From: Roseovarius sp.
GTDB taxonomy: Bacteria; Pseudomonadota; Alphaproteobacteria; Rhodobacterales; Rhodobacteraceae
DNA: 64,000 bases
Assembly: GCF_030373445.1 (NCBI RefSeq)
Contig: NZ_JAUCYU010000005.1
Span: 1 to 64,000 of the forward strand
Reading direction: 5' to 3'
Below are positions 17,622-28,053 of the stretch, in pieces. The notes below the pieces were generated by a model. The model searched no databases. It saw only the letters and a list, made by a program, of their open reading frames with translations, and was not told where the DNA came from. The translations under genes were made by a program, and so were the position numbers. How positions within the stretch are numbered: position 1 is the first letter of the stretch; each line of letters opens with the position of its first letter.

Positions 17622-17761
17622 GTGCGTCCCTCCCGCAGGTTTTGAGGCCCAGCCTGACCCGGATTCTTTCCGGGGTGCAAGCCGGAAAACGGCCCGCAGG
17701 CCGGTGCAGGGCAGCAGGCCGCGCCCCGTGCTTCTTCTTGGGTAAAATACTCCGGGGGGAG

Positions 17762-17787
17762 CGTTGAAATCCCGCGGGATTTCAACG
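17762..17787. repeat. Perfect 26-base palindrome plus GC hairpin
   Basis: CGTTGAAATCCCG is followed at once by its exact complement, giving a 26-base perfect palindrome. It is followed by a GGGGGGC-TGG-CCCCCC hairpin at 17790-17806, and preceded by a stretch reading CTTCTTGGGTAAAATACTCC. It lies just downstream of pcaD. No clear T run follows on either strand, so it looks more like a dispersed intergenic repeat than a classical terminator. Confidence 0.75.
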
Positions 17788-17816
17788 TGGGGGGCTGGCC
17801 CCCCCTCTGCGCCGGT

Positions 17817-18605
17817 TCAGATATGTCCCGTCTCGCGCAGGAAGTTCGTCAGCAGCCCGGCATAGTCCTCGGGCTGCTCGACGCAAGGCAGGTGCCCCGC
17901 CCGGCGCATCAGGTGGAAGGAGGCGCCCGGCACCAGCTCGACCGTTTCGCGCACGAGGTCGGGCGGCGTGGCGCCGTCTTCCGAGCCGGCGATGCCCATG
18001 ACCGGAAGGCGCAGCCCGCTGGTGGGGGTATAGAAATCTGTGCCGGCGATGGCGGCGCTGCAGCCTATGTAGCCCTCGTCCGGCTGGCTGACGAGCATCT
18101 CGCGCCATTGGGGCAGGGCGTCGGAGGCGAGGAAGTCGCGCGAGAACCAGCGTTCCATCACCGCGTCGGCCAGCGCCTCGATCCCGCCCTTGCGGACGGC
18201 CTCGATCCGGTCCTGCCACATCTCCTGTGTGCCGATCTTGGCGGCCGTGTTCGACAGCACCAGCGCGCGGACCTGGTCGAGACGCTTGACCGCCAGCCCC
18301 TGGCCGATCAGCCCGCCGATGGAGAGGCCGACGAAGACGGCATCGCGCACGTTCAGATGGTCGAGCAGCTGTTCGGCATCCCGGACCAGCGCGCCCATCG
18401 CGTAAGGGGCAGGCGGCACGGAGCTTTGGCCGTGGCCGCGCTTGTCGTAGCGGATGATCCGCAGGCCTTGTGGCAGGTGGGGGAGGATGGGATCCCACAA
18501 ATGCAGGTTGGTGCCGAGCGAGTTGGCGAAGACCACGGGCGCGCCGTTCGGGTCGCCGTCTTCTTCGTAATGCAGGGTGACGTCGTCGAGGGGCAGCTCG
18601 GGCAT
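17817..18605 (-). CDS. pcaD: 3-oxoadipate enol-lactonase
   Basis: A 262-residue alpha/beta hydrolase that opens 3-oxoadipate enol-lactone to 3-oxoadipate in the protocatechuate branch of the beta-ketoadipate pathway. The nucleophile elbow is GLSIGG with Ser95, the oxyanion region VFANSLGTNLHLW is typical of PcaD, and the C-terminal RAGHLPCVEQP carries the catalytic His. A GGAGG site precedes the start. It lies about 90 bases downstream of pobA on the same strand, which agrees with the role. The other pca genes are not in this window. Confidence 0.9.
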   Translation of the reverse strand: MPELPLDDVTLHYEEDGDPNGAPVVFANSLGTNLHLWDPILPHLPQGLRIIRYDKRGHGQSSVPPAPYAMGALVRDAEQLLDHLNVRDAVFVGLSIGGLIGQGLAVKRLDQVRALVLSNTAAKIGTQEMWQDRIEAVRKGGIEALADAVMERWFSRDFLASDALPQWREMLVSQPDEGYIGCSAAIAGTDFYTPTSGLRLPVMGIAGSEDGATPPDLVRETVELVPGASFHLMRRAGHLPCVEQPEDYAGLLTNFLRETGHI

Positions 18606-18672
18606 GGGGCCTCCGGTGGTCTTGTGGTTCGCGCCCGGGCCTGGCCCGGGGCCTTGTTGTCGGCTGCGCGAG

Positions 18673-18693
18673 GTCCCGGGTCAAGCCCGGGAC
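18673..18693. repeat. GTCCCGGG hairpin in the pobA-pcaD gap
   Basis: GTCCCGGG and CCCGGGAC form an eight-base stem around TCAAG, directly after the pobA stop. A second GC hairpin, GCCCGGGCC-TGGC-type, lies at 18631-18650. The GTCCCGGxTCAAGxCCGGGAC form is a common intergenic repeat in alphaproteobacteria as I recall it. It could slow RNA decay or attenuate transcription between the two genes. Confidence 0.6.
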
Positions 18694-18696
18694 GGG

Positions 18697-21115
<2,419 letters not shown>

Positions 21116-21215
21116 GGCGGGCCTTTGGGTTTTGGGTCAGTTGGATGTGTGAAAGGAATTGGCTGTAAGCTGTGGATAAGATGCGCGGTTTGGCGCGTCG
21201 GTTGAAAGGTGGCGT

Positions 21216-21283
21216 CGTTTTCCGCGCGGAAAACGGCGGGGAAAATGCCCATTTTCCAGCCCGGAATTTGCGCAAATTCCGGG
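21216..21283. repeat. Three adjacent perfect palindromes
   Basis: CGTTTTCCGCGCGGAAAACG (21216-21235) is a perfect 20-base palindrome; GAAAATG-CC-CATTTTC-like arms follow at 21241-21256; and a perfect 24-base palindrome built on CCCGGAATTTGC and its complement lies at 21260-21283. They fill the gap between the EEP gene and the macro-domain gene, both on the minus strand. No T run follows, so a plain terminator is less likely than a repeat element that folds into tandem hairpins. Confidence 0.75.
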
Positions 21284-21308
21284 GCGGGACGTCAGGCCAT
21301 CCATGCGC

Positions 21309-21773
21309 TCAACCCTTCTTGTCCGGCAGGACGACGAGGGCATGGTCCTGCCCGTCGAGCGCGGCGTCGATGATCGGGGCGATCTCGTCCCAGTCGCCCC
21401 CGGCCATTCCGGCGCCGATCAGCGGATAGCCGACGCGGGCGTCGGGAAGCTCCTTGGCGATTGCCTCGAAGGCGGATTTCACGGCGTCGTAATCCACCTT
21501 CTTGCCGCGGCCGCGATAGTCGAACTGGGTGTAGGCGTTGACGATGGTCAGCTCGTTCCCGTCGCACTCGACCGTGGCACGGGTGATGGTGCCCAGCTTG
21601 TCGCGGTCGCCCTTTTCGGTGGCCTTGTCGGCCTTTTCCGCCTCGGGAAACTCTTTCGCGATGATCCTGGCGATGCCCGCGCCCATCTCGTTCTGGCAGT
21701 TGCAGCCATGCACGATGACATCGAACCGCCCGGATTGGCCGAGCTCCACCAGGTCGCCCTCGATGGTTTTCAT
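21309..21773 (-). CDS. Macro domain protein (ADP-ribose binding)
   Basis: A 154-residue single macro domain. HGCNCQNEMGAGIA (residues 22-35) is the ligand-binding loop, and GYPLIGAGMAGGDWDE forms the second one. Such proteins hydrolyse or bind ADP-ribose derivatives. The start ATG overlaps the threonine dehydratase stop by four bases, so it is the last gene of the operon. The open frame continues far upstream only in the dehydratase shadow. An acidic/lysine-rich central stretch is typical of the poly(ADP-ribose) glycohydrolase-like bacterial subgroup. Confidence 0.88.
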   Translation of the reverse strand: MKTIEGDLVELGQSGRFDVIVHGCNCQNEMGAGIARIIAKEFPEAEKADKATEKGDRDKLGTITRATVECDGNELTIVNAYTQFDYRGRGKKVDYDAVKSAFEAIAKELPDARVGYPLIGAGMAGGDWDEIAPIIDAALDGQDHALVVLPDKKG

Positions 21774-22756
21774 GGGCCCTCCTCGAGCGTTGCCAGCGCG
21801 CGGCCGAAGATGGTGGCATCGACATTGCCGCCGGAGATGGTGCAGATCACCGTATCGCCCTCGATCTCGTGGCCGTGGTAGAGCGCGGCGGCCAGCGCCG
21901 CGGCGCCGCCGGGTTCGGCCACCAGCTTCAGCCGCTGGAACGCCACGCCCATGGCGCGCAGGCATTCCTCTTCGCTGACCGCGATGCCGGGGCCGCAGAG
22001 GCGTTGCAGGATCGGGAAGGTGATCTCGCCCGGCGAGGGCGTGAGGATGGCGTCGCAAATATTGCCCGAGGCGCGGGCGTTGCTTTCGCGCTGGCCGGAT
22101 TCGAGCGAGCGGGTGACGTCGTCGAAGCCTTCCGGCTCGACCGGGCGCACCCGGAAGCCCGGCGCCTCGGCTTCCAGGGCCATGGCGACGCCGGAGGTGA
22201 ACCCGCCGCCGCCGCAGCAGACCAGCACGTCGCCGCTCTCGATGCCTTCCTCGCGCGCCTGCTGGGCGATCTCGAGCCCGCAGGTGCCTTGGCCGGCGAT
22301 CACCAGCGGTTCGTCGAAGGGTTTGACGAGGGTGAGGCTGCGCTCGGTCTCGAGCGCCTCGCCCACCGCCTCGCGGCTTTCGCCGTTGGCGCGGTCGTAG
22401 AGCACCACCTCGGCGCCCAAGGCGCGGGTGTTGTCGATCTTCAGCTTCGGCGCATCGGCCGGCATGATGATGACCGCCGGCACGCCGTATTCGGCCGCCG
22501 CCCTTGCCACGCCCTGCGCGTGGTTGCCGCTGGAATAGGCGAGGACGCCCTTGGCCCGCGTCTCGGGGTCGAGCGCCGAGAGGGCCGAGCGGCCGCCGCG
22601 ATACTTGAAGCTGCCGGTGTGTTGCAGGCATTCGGCCTTCACGAAGACGCGGCGGCCGGCGATCTCGTCGAGGAAGGGGGAAGAGAGGAGGGGCGTGCGC
22701 CGGGCGTGGCCTTTCAGGCGCTCGGCGGCGGCACGGATCATGGTGATGTCGCTCAA
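21770..22756 (-). CDS. Threonine/serine dehydratase (PLP-dependent)
   Basis: A 328-residue fold-type II PLP enzyme. The Schiff-base Lys51 is in GSFKYRGG, the substrate loop is SSGNHAQG, and the phosphate-binding glycine loop is CCGGGGFTSG. There is no C-terminal ACT regulatory domain, so it is the short, catabolic or racemase-like type instead of biosynthetic IlvA. It turns threonine or serine into 2-oxo acids and ammonia. It overlaps the genes on both sides by four bases. Confidence 0.88.
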   Translation of the reverse strand: MSDITMIRAAAERLKGHARRTPLLSSPFLDEIAGRRVFVKAECLQHTGSFKYRGGRSALSALDPETRAKGVLAYSSGNHAQGVARAAAEYGVPAVIIMPADAPKLKIDNTRALGAEVVLYDRANGESREAVGEALETERSLTLVKPFDEPLVIAGQGTCGLEIAQQAREEGIESGDVLVCCGGGGFTSGVAMALEAEAPGFRVRPVEPEGFDDVTRSLESGQRESNARASGNICDAILTPSPGEITFPILQRLCGPGIAVSEEECLRAMGVAFQRLKLVAEPGGAAALAAALYHGHEIEGDTVICTISGGNVDATIFGRALATLEEGP

Positions 22757-23589
22757 GTGGTTCTCTCCAGCAGGGCGCGGATCGCGGTGAGGGATTGGGG
22801 TTCGTCGAGGAAAGGCACGTGTCCCCGGTCGGGGACCACTGCGGTGATCATGTCGGGGTGGCGGGCGTTCATCTCGGCTTGCGTCTCGGCGGTGAAGAGG
22901 TCGGAATTCTGCCCGCGGATCGAGGCGAGCGGCTGGTCCTTCAGCCCGTCGAAAAGCTGCCAGAGATCGGGGGCGTCGCCCGCGCCGGCCTGGCCGATCA
23001 TGGCGTCGCGCAGGCGCGAGTCATATCGGATGCCGATGCCGCCGTCGTCGGGCTTTTCGAACCACATGAACTCGGCCTGCTCGCGCCAGCGTTCGAGCGG
23101 CACGCGGGGGAAGGCGGCCTCGTTGCCTGCTTTCAGGGCATCGGCGGCGCTGTCGAGATCGGGGAAGGGGGGCGTCTTGCCGACGTAATCCATGATCCGC
23201 TCGATGCCGATGGGGGCGACCTCTGGCCCGATATCGTTGAGCACCACGCCGTTGAGGCGGTCGGGATGGGTATGGGAGAGGGCCATGGCAATGAGCCCGC
23301 CGCGCGAGGTGCCGATGATGGTGGCCTTTGCCAGACCGAGGTGGTCGAGCAGTTCGACTGCATCCTGCCCTTCGCGCAGGATGTTGTAGGTCATGTAATC
23401 CTCGGCGTAATCCGATTGCCCGCGCCCGCGATAATCGAGCCGGATCAGGCGGGTCCCGGCCATGTGCGGCACGAGATAGGTGAAATCGGTGGTGTTCCGG
23501 GTGAGCCCGGCAAGGCAGAGGACGGGCGGGCCGTCGCCCTGATCCTCGTAAAAGAGGGACAGGCCGTCGGAGGTGGTGAACTTGGGCAT
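22753..23589 (-). CDS. Alpha/beta hydrolase
   Basis: A 278-residue hydrolase. The nucleophile elbow GTSRGG holds Ser95, LAGLTRNTTDF forms the oxyanion region, DYRGRGQSD is the typical strand-turn, and DRGHVPFLDE near the end carries the catalytic His. It resembles the enol-lactonase and haloalkane-hydrolase-like group, but no substrate can be assigned. It starts on the last base of the dehalogenase stop (TGATG) and overlaps the dehydratase gene, so it is in the middle of a four-gene operon. Confidence 0.87.
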   Translation of the reverse strand: MPKFTTSDGLSLFYEDQGDGPPVLCLAGLTRNTTDFTYLVPHMAGTRLIRLDYRGRGQSDYAEDYMTYNILREGQDAVELLDHLGLAKATIIGTSRGGLIAMALSHTHPDRLNGVVLNDIGPEVAPIGIERIMDYVGKTPPFPDLDSAADALKAGNEAAFPRVPLERWREQAEFMWFEKPDDGGIGIRYDSRLRDAMIGQAGAGDAPDLWQLFDGLKDQPLASIRGQNSDLFTAETQAEMNARHPDMITAVVPDRGHVPFLDEPQSLTAIRALLERTT

Positions 23590-24272
23590 CAGGCAGCGAT
23601 CTCCGGTATTCCGGTGAGGTCTTTGAGAACGGTGTCGGGCCGGGCGGGCAGGCGGTCGATGGGGGCGCCCGCGCGGTTGACCCAGGCGGTGCGGAAGCCG
23701 TAGCCGGCGGCGGCCGCGGCGTCCCAGCCGTTGGAGGAGACGAAGAGCACCTCTTCCTTCGCGCAGCCGAAGCGTTGGCCCACGAGGTCATAGACGGTGC
23801 GGGCGGGCTTGAAGATGCCGACGCTCTCGACCGAAAGGACGTCGTCGAGCAGCGCGCCGATGCCGGCCGACTGCACCGCGCCGTCGAGCATGGGGGGCGA
23901 GCCGTTGGAGAGGATGGCGGTGGTTTTCCCGTTTTCCTTGAGGGCCTTGAGCATGTCCGGCACTTCCGGGAAGGCTTCGAGCTCCCAGTAGAGCTGGAGC
24001 AGGCGCTCGCGCAGCTCCGGGTCGCCCGCCAGCCCCTCGGCCTCGAGCGACCAGTCGAGCCCGTCCTGGGTGACCTGCCAGAAATCGGTATGCTCGGCGG
24101 TGATCGCCCGGAGCCAGGTGTATTGCAGCTGTTTGCTGCGCCAATGCTCGGCGATGGCGGGCCAGTGATCGCGGAACGCCTCGCGCCCCGGTTCCTCGGC
24201 GGCGTTGCGGGCGGCGGCGGCCACGTCGAAGAGCGTGCCGTAGGCGTCGAAGATGCAGGTGGTGATGGCCAT
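23589..24272 (-). CDS. HAD superfamily hydrolase, haloacid dehalogenase type II
   Basis: A 227-residue protein. Asp9 in CIFDAYGTLFD is the nucleophile, ILSNGSPPML is motif II, FKPARTVYDL holds the motif III Lys, and FVSSNGWDAAAAAGYGF is motif IV with the SSNxWD pattern characteristic of type II L-2-haloacid dehalogenases. The start at 24272 has GGGAGGG just before it; the longer frame lacks such a site. It heads an operon with the hydrolase, dehydratase and macro-domain genes. Confidence 0.9.
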   Translation of the reverse strand: MAITTCIFDAYGTLFDVAAAARNAAEEPGREAFRDHWPAIAEHWRSKQLQYTWLRAITAEHTDFWQVTQDGLDWSLEAEGLAGDPELRERLLQLYWELEAFPEVPDMLKALKENGKTTAILSNGSPPMLDGAVQSAGIGALLDDVLSVESVGIFKPARTVYDLVGQRFGCAKEEVLFVSSNGWDAAAAAGYGFRTAWVNRAGAPIDRLPARPDTVLKDLTGIPEIAA

Positions 24273-24484
24273 GGTTGTCCCTCCCCGTGACGAGCGGCAG
24301 GTTGGCATGTCTGGCGGGCGGGTGGAAGGGCCATTTCCTTCAAGAAATATTGGTTTTGATCTCGCGCGCGGGCGCGCGTCGGTTTGCAATTCGGGTTCGG
24401 CGTTGCTACGTTGAGGTTTGTCGAGACAAGCACCCGCGTGGACCGCGGCCTTGTAAACCCATTCCCAAACCGATCGGATTCCAT

Positions 24485-24913
24485 ATGACCCAGGCAAAGA
24501 CGGGCGACACCGTACGTATTCACTACACCGGCACCTTGACTGACGGCTCCACCTTCGACAGCAGCGAAGGGCGCGACCCGCTGGAATTCACCGTGGGCTC
24601 GGGCCAGATCATCCCCGGCCTTGATGCGGCCCTTCCGGGTATGGAAGAGGGCGAGAAGAAGACCGTCGAGGTTCCGGCGGACGAGGCCTATGGCCAGCCC
24701 GACCCGAATGCCAAGCAGGCCGTACCGCGCGCCGACATTCCGGAAGATATTCCGCTCGATATCGGCACCCAGCTTCAGGTGCAGACGCCGCAGGGCCAGG
24801 TGATGCCGGTGACCGTGGCGGAAGTGACCGAGGAGCAGGTGATCCTCGACGCCAACCACCCGCTGGCGGGCAAGGACCTGACCTTCAACATCGAGCTTGT
24901 CTCGGTGGCCTGA
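24485..24913 (+). CDS. FKBP-type peptidyl-prolyl isomerase, SlyD-like
   Basis: A 142-residue protein with the FKBP core interrupted by an insert domain, as in SlyD: TVRIHYTGTLTDGSTFDSS, then LPGMEEGEKKTVEVPADEAYGQPDP, the insert-in-flap region up to VTEEQVILDANHPLAGKDLTFNIELV. The long His-rich metal tail of E. coli SlyD is absent. It speeds proline isomerisation and has chaperone activity. A strong intrinsic terminator follows. The start is set by family alignment; the upstream open frame is longer but unrelated. Confidence 0.92.
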   Translation: MTQAKTGDTVRIHYTGTLTDGSTFDSSEGRDPLEFTVGSGQIIPGLDAALPGMEEGEKKTVEVPADEAYGQPDPNAKQAVPRADIPEDIPLDIGTQLQVQTPQGQVMPVTVAEVTEEQVILDANHPLAGKDLTFNIELVSVA

Positions 24914-24945
24914 CGACATACGCCGGACAATCCGGTAAGGGGAAA

Positions 24946-24980
24946 CGCGCGCAAGGCCGAGGGGCCTTGCGCGCGCTTTT
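24946..24980 (+). terminator. Intrinsic terminator of the FKBP gene
   Basis: CGCGCGCAAGGCC (24946-24958) pairs perfectly over 13 bases with 24963-24975 across the loop GAGG, followed by CTTTTCG. This is a classical strong rho-independent terminator on the plus strand. The following 230 bases up to the next stop hold GC-rich inverted repeats but no gene. Confidence 0.9.
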
Positions 24981-25214
24981 CGTGTGGTGGTGTGAGGCGC
25001 CGGGCGAGGGGCTGCCCGTGGGGTATAACACCGCCCGGAATCAAGCCGCGCCTTGGCGCGGCGCCGGGCGAGCGCCCGTCCGCCCCCGAGGGCGGGCGCT
25101 TCTGCAACGGGGCCATGCCGAGCTTAGGTTGGAAGTAGGCTGAACCATAAATCAACCATCACAACCGTCGGAGCGCCCACCCGCGGACGGCCGCCCGCCC
25201 GGCGCGTCGCTGCC

Positions 25215-26204
25215 TTAACCGAGCTCCAGCAGAACCGCCCCGGCGCGGCCCGGTTCCAGCACGATATCCTGTGCCTCGGCGGCTTTTTCCAGCGGCAGGA
25301 CATGCTCGACATCCGGTTTCAGCGCCCCGTCGGCCAGGGCCGCGTGCAGCCGCTCGATGGCTTCGGCGCGCGGTGCGTCGGGCAGGATGTAGATCAGCGT
25401 GATGTCGAGTTTCAGCCCCTTGAACAGGTAGGGCCCGAAGGGAAGTTCCGGCGTCATGTTCTTGACCGAGCCATAGGCGGCGATGGTGCCGAGCGGTTTC
25501 ATCACCTCGGCGAGCAGCGCGGCATTGACGCCGAATTCCACCTCGACGGCGCGGTCGATGCCCTTGCCGCCGGTCAGCTCGGTGATCTTCGCGGCCAGCT
25601 CGGGGTCGGCGTAGTCGAGCACGTGGTCGGCGCCTGCCGCCTTCACCCGGTCGGCGCCGCCCGTTGAGCAAGTGGCGATGACCGTGGCGCCGCCGGACTT
25701 GGCAAGCTGCACGGCGTTATGGCCCACGGCCCCGGCGCCGCCGCTGACGAGCAGGGTTTGCCCTGCCACGTCGCCGCCGCCGAAGACGGTCTGCGCCGCC
25801 GTCAGGCCGGGGATGCCCAGCGTGGCGCCGGCTTCGAGCGAGACGCCCTCGGGCAGCGGCACGGCCTGCGCCTCGGGCACGGCGATGTATTCGGCGGCGG
25901 TGCCGAAGGGGCGCTGCCACTGGCCGTTCCAGATCCAGACGCGTTGGCCGACACGGGCCGCATCGACGCCGTCGCCCACCGCCTCGATCACGCCGCTGCC
26001 GTCGGAATGGGGGATGATTCGGGGGAAGGGCGGTTTGGTCACCCCGGGGCGCGAGCCGGCGCGGGCCTTTGAATCCGACGGGTTCACGCCCGAGAAAGCC
26101 ACGCGGACAAGCACCTCGCCCGGCCCGGCGGAGGGGGTATCGGCCTCGCCCGTTTCGAGGACATCGGCGGCGGGGCCGAAACGTTCATACCAGGCGGCGC
26201 GCAT
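25215..26204 (-). CDS. Zinc-independent quinone oxidoreductase (zeta-crystallin type)
   Basis: A 329-residue medium-chain reductase: the N-terminus MRAAWYERFGPAADVLETGE and FSGVNPSDSKARAG are typical of quinone reductases, and the cofactor fold is LLVSGGAGAVGHNAVQLAK with a following CSTGGADR that suits NADPH. No catalytic Cys zinc ligands are present. Members reduce quinones or enones by one or two electrons. AAAAGGAG lies before the ATG. It is convergent with the FKBP gene. Confidence 0.88.
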   Translation of the reverse strand: MRAAWYERFGPAADVLETGEADTPSAGPGEVLVRVAFSGVNPSDSKARAGSRPGVTKPPFPRIIPHSDGSGVIEAVGDGVDAARVGQRVWIWNGQWQRPFGTAAEYIAVPEAQAVPLPEGVSLEAGATLGIPGLTAAQTVFGGGDVAGQTLLVSGGAGAVGHNAVQLAKSGGATVIATCSTGGADRVKAAGADHVLDYADPELAAKITELTGGKGIDRAVEVEFGVNAALLAEVMKPLGTIAAYGSVKNMTPELPFGPYLFKGLKLDITLIYILPDAPRAEAIERLHAALADGALKPDVEHVLPLEKAAEAQDIVLEPGRAGAVLLELG

Positions 26205-26322
26205 CTCGCTCTCCTTTTCGCTGAAATTCCAGGTGACTCACCGGCTTGCGGGGATGAGTAAAGGTTTTGTTTACCATGCGCACCTAATGCTCGGGGCCCT
26301 GAAAGTAAACGAACGGTGGCAC

Positions 26323-26646
26323 ATGATCATTGAAAGACGACCTGCACTTTTCCTCGCGGCCCTCGCCGTCTCGGCCGGGCTGGCCGGTTGTGGCACGCCC
26401 GAAAGCATGACCGAGCCGATCGTATCATCCTTCAACGAGGCAAGCGTCGAGATCCAGTTGGGGCAGGGCGACATGGGCTTCGTGAGCGAGGAGATGCGCG
26501 CGCAGGCGGTTCAGAAGGCCGACGCGAAAGCCGCGGAAATCTGTGCGCGCGGGCCGAACCGGCGGGCGGAATATGCAAGCCAGCGGCGCATCCCGCTCAG
26601 CCAGTATGTTTACGTGACCAAGCGACTGTATCTTTGTCTTAAGTGA
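26323..26646 (+). CDS. Small lipoprotein, unknown function
   Basis: A 107-residue protein: basic start, hydrophobic stretch and the lipobox AGLAGC (Cys at residue 23) predict a lipid-anchored envelope protein. The mature part has SVEIQLGQGDMGFVSEEMRAQAVQKADAKAAEIC and ends with TKRLYLCLK; two further Cys could form a disulfide. It is divergent from the quinone oxidoreductase. I do not recognise a family. The start is chosen for the signal peptide; upstream codons are the shadow of the neighbour. Confidence 0.75.
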   Translation: MIIERRPALFLAALAVSAGLAGCGTPESMTEPIVSSFNEASVEIQLGQGDMGFVSEEMRAQAVQKADAKAAEICARGPNRRAEYASQRRIPLSQYVYVTKRLYLCLK

Positions 26647-26809
26647 CTCGGTGATCCTTGCGTCGGGCGGCTGTTCGAGGAAGAACCGACGCCTTGACGC
26701 AAGGGGAGCCTGTATGCGCACCCCGGCCATGGATCCGGGGCGTCAGCAGCCTGTCGACGGGCGGCGGCCCGTGACAAGAAGGCATTCGCAAGTTGTTCTG
26801 GGAAAGGCC

Positions 26810-27235
26810 TTATTTCCCGGTACGGCGCAGGCGGATCACCACGTCGACGCTGGCCACCTCGGCCCCGTCGGGGGCCTTGGGCAGGCGGGCGATCTCGAGC
26901 TCCTCGGCGGGGGCGTCGGTGAGCTTCTGGTCGTCTTCCCAGAAGAAATGCGGGTGATCGTGGGTGTTGGTGTCGAAATAGCTTTTCGAGCCGTCCACCG
27001 TGATCTCCTGTACGAGGCCGGCGTCGCAGAACGCCTTGACCGTGTTGTAGATCGTCGCCAGCGACACTTTCTCGCAGGCCTCCTGCGCCGAGGCGTAGAG
27101 GCTTTCGGCGGTGAAGTGGCGGTGCCGGCCATCGCCGATCAGCAGGGTCGCGAGGGCGACGCGCTGTCTTGTCGGTCTCAGGCCCGAGCCTGCTAGCCAC
27201 GCCTTGGCACGTGTGTTCGCTTGCGTTTCGGTCAT
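26810..27235 (-). CDS. irr: Fur family iron response regulator Irr
   Basis: A 141-residue Fur-type repressor. The winged helix has LRPTRQRVALATLL and VSLATIYNTVKAFCDAGLV; the dimer part has the HDHPHF metal/haem site (TNTHDHPHFFWEDD). The zinc CxxC motifs of Fur and PerR are absent, as expected for Irr, which in alphaproteobacteria senses haem and controls iron genes. AAGAGG precedes the ATG. It is divergent from fabA, an arrangement I know from other Rhodobacterales. Confidence 0.9.
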   Translation of the reverse strand: MTETQANTRAKAWLAGSGLRPTRQRVALATLLIGDGRHRHFTAESLYASAQEACEKVSLATIYNTVKAFCDAGLVQEITVDGSKSYFDTNTHDHPHFFWEDDQKLTDAPAEELEIARLPKAPDGAEVASVDVVIRLRRTGK

Positions 27236-27403
27236 TTCGTACCTCTTCGATCGGTTGCAATATAAGCAGTGGCACAGGGGGATTTCAAACAGATTTCATG
27301 GGTCTGGCCCATTGCCGCGGGGGTTGCGCGGGCTTGCAAGGCGCTTTGCCGCGATGGTAAGCAACGGGAACTGTGCCGCATCCAACATGAAAGGGTCGCC
27401 TGA

Positions 27404-27913
27404 ATGGCCGACTACCCGAGCAGCTTCGACAAAGATGACCTGCTGAAATGCGCCCGGGGGGAATTGTTCGGCCCCGGCAACGCCCAGCTGCCCGAGCCGC
27501 CGATGCTGATGATGGACCGGATCACCGATATCTCGGCCGATGGCGGGCTGCATGGCAAGGGGCACGTGGTGGCCGAGTTCGACATCACCCCCGACCTGTG
27601 GTTCTTCGAATGCCACTTTCCCGGGAACCCGATCATGCCGGGCTGCCTGGGGCTTGACGGGCTTTGGCAATTGACCGGGTTCAACCTCGGCTGGCGCGGC
27701 TGGCCCGGGCGGGGCATGGCCGTGGGCGTGGGCGAGGTGAAGCTCAAGGGCATGGTGCGGCCCGACCGCAAGATGCTGACCTATTACGTCGATTTCACCA
27801 AGGCCGTGCAGACCCGCCGCCTGACCATGGGCGTGGCCGATGGCCGGGTCGAGGCGGATGGCGAGGAAATCTACCAGGTCAAGGACATGAAGGTGGCGCT
27901 CAGCGAGAGCTGA
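27404..27913 (+). CDS. fabA: 3-hydroxydecanoyl-ACP dehydratase/isomerase
   Basis: A 169-residue hot-dog-fold enzyme. [17 protein letters not shown] holds the catalytic His71 and Asp85, as in E. coli FabA. It dehydrates 3-hydroxydecanoyl-ACP and isomerises the double bond, starting unsaturated fatty acids. fabB and fabI follow on the same strand, so the cluster carries the anaerobic unsaturated pathway. The ATG at 27404 follows a GAAAGGG site. Confidence 0.97.
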   Translation: MADYPSSFDKDDLLKCARGELFGPGNAQLPEPPMLMMDRITDISADGGLHGKGHVVAEFDITPDLWFFECHFPGNPIMPGCLGLDGLWQLTGFNLGWRGWPGRGMAVGVGEVKLKGMVRPDRKMLTYYVDFTKAVQTRRLTMGVADGRVEADGEEIYQVKDMKVALSES

Positions 27914-28053
27914 GCGCCGGCGTTATCAACGCAAGAGCCGGTCAGGCGGGCTGCGGCAGGGGCATGGCGCCTTCCGCTGCATGAGCCGCCCTGCCATCTT
28001 GCACCACCCTTCCCCAATGCCCTACAAGGCGTTGAGACAGCTAGGGAGGCAAT

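Noticed and set aside
15609..17645. 678-codon open frame on the plus strand
   Set aside because: It is antisense to the dehydratase and alcohol dehydrogenase genes, has no ribosome binding site, and its composition is the reverse-complement pattern of high-GC genes.
23021..24919. 632-codon minus-strand frame across the hydrolase, dehalogenase and FKBP genes
   Set aside because: It mixes a shadow frame of two known genes with the antisense of the FKBP gene.
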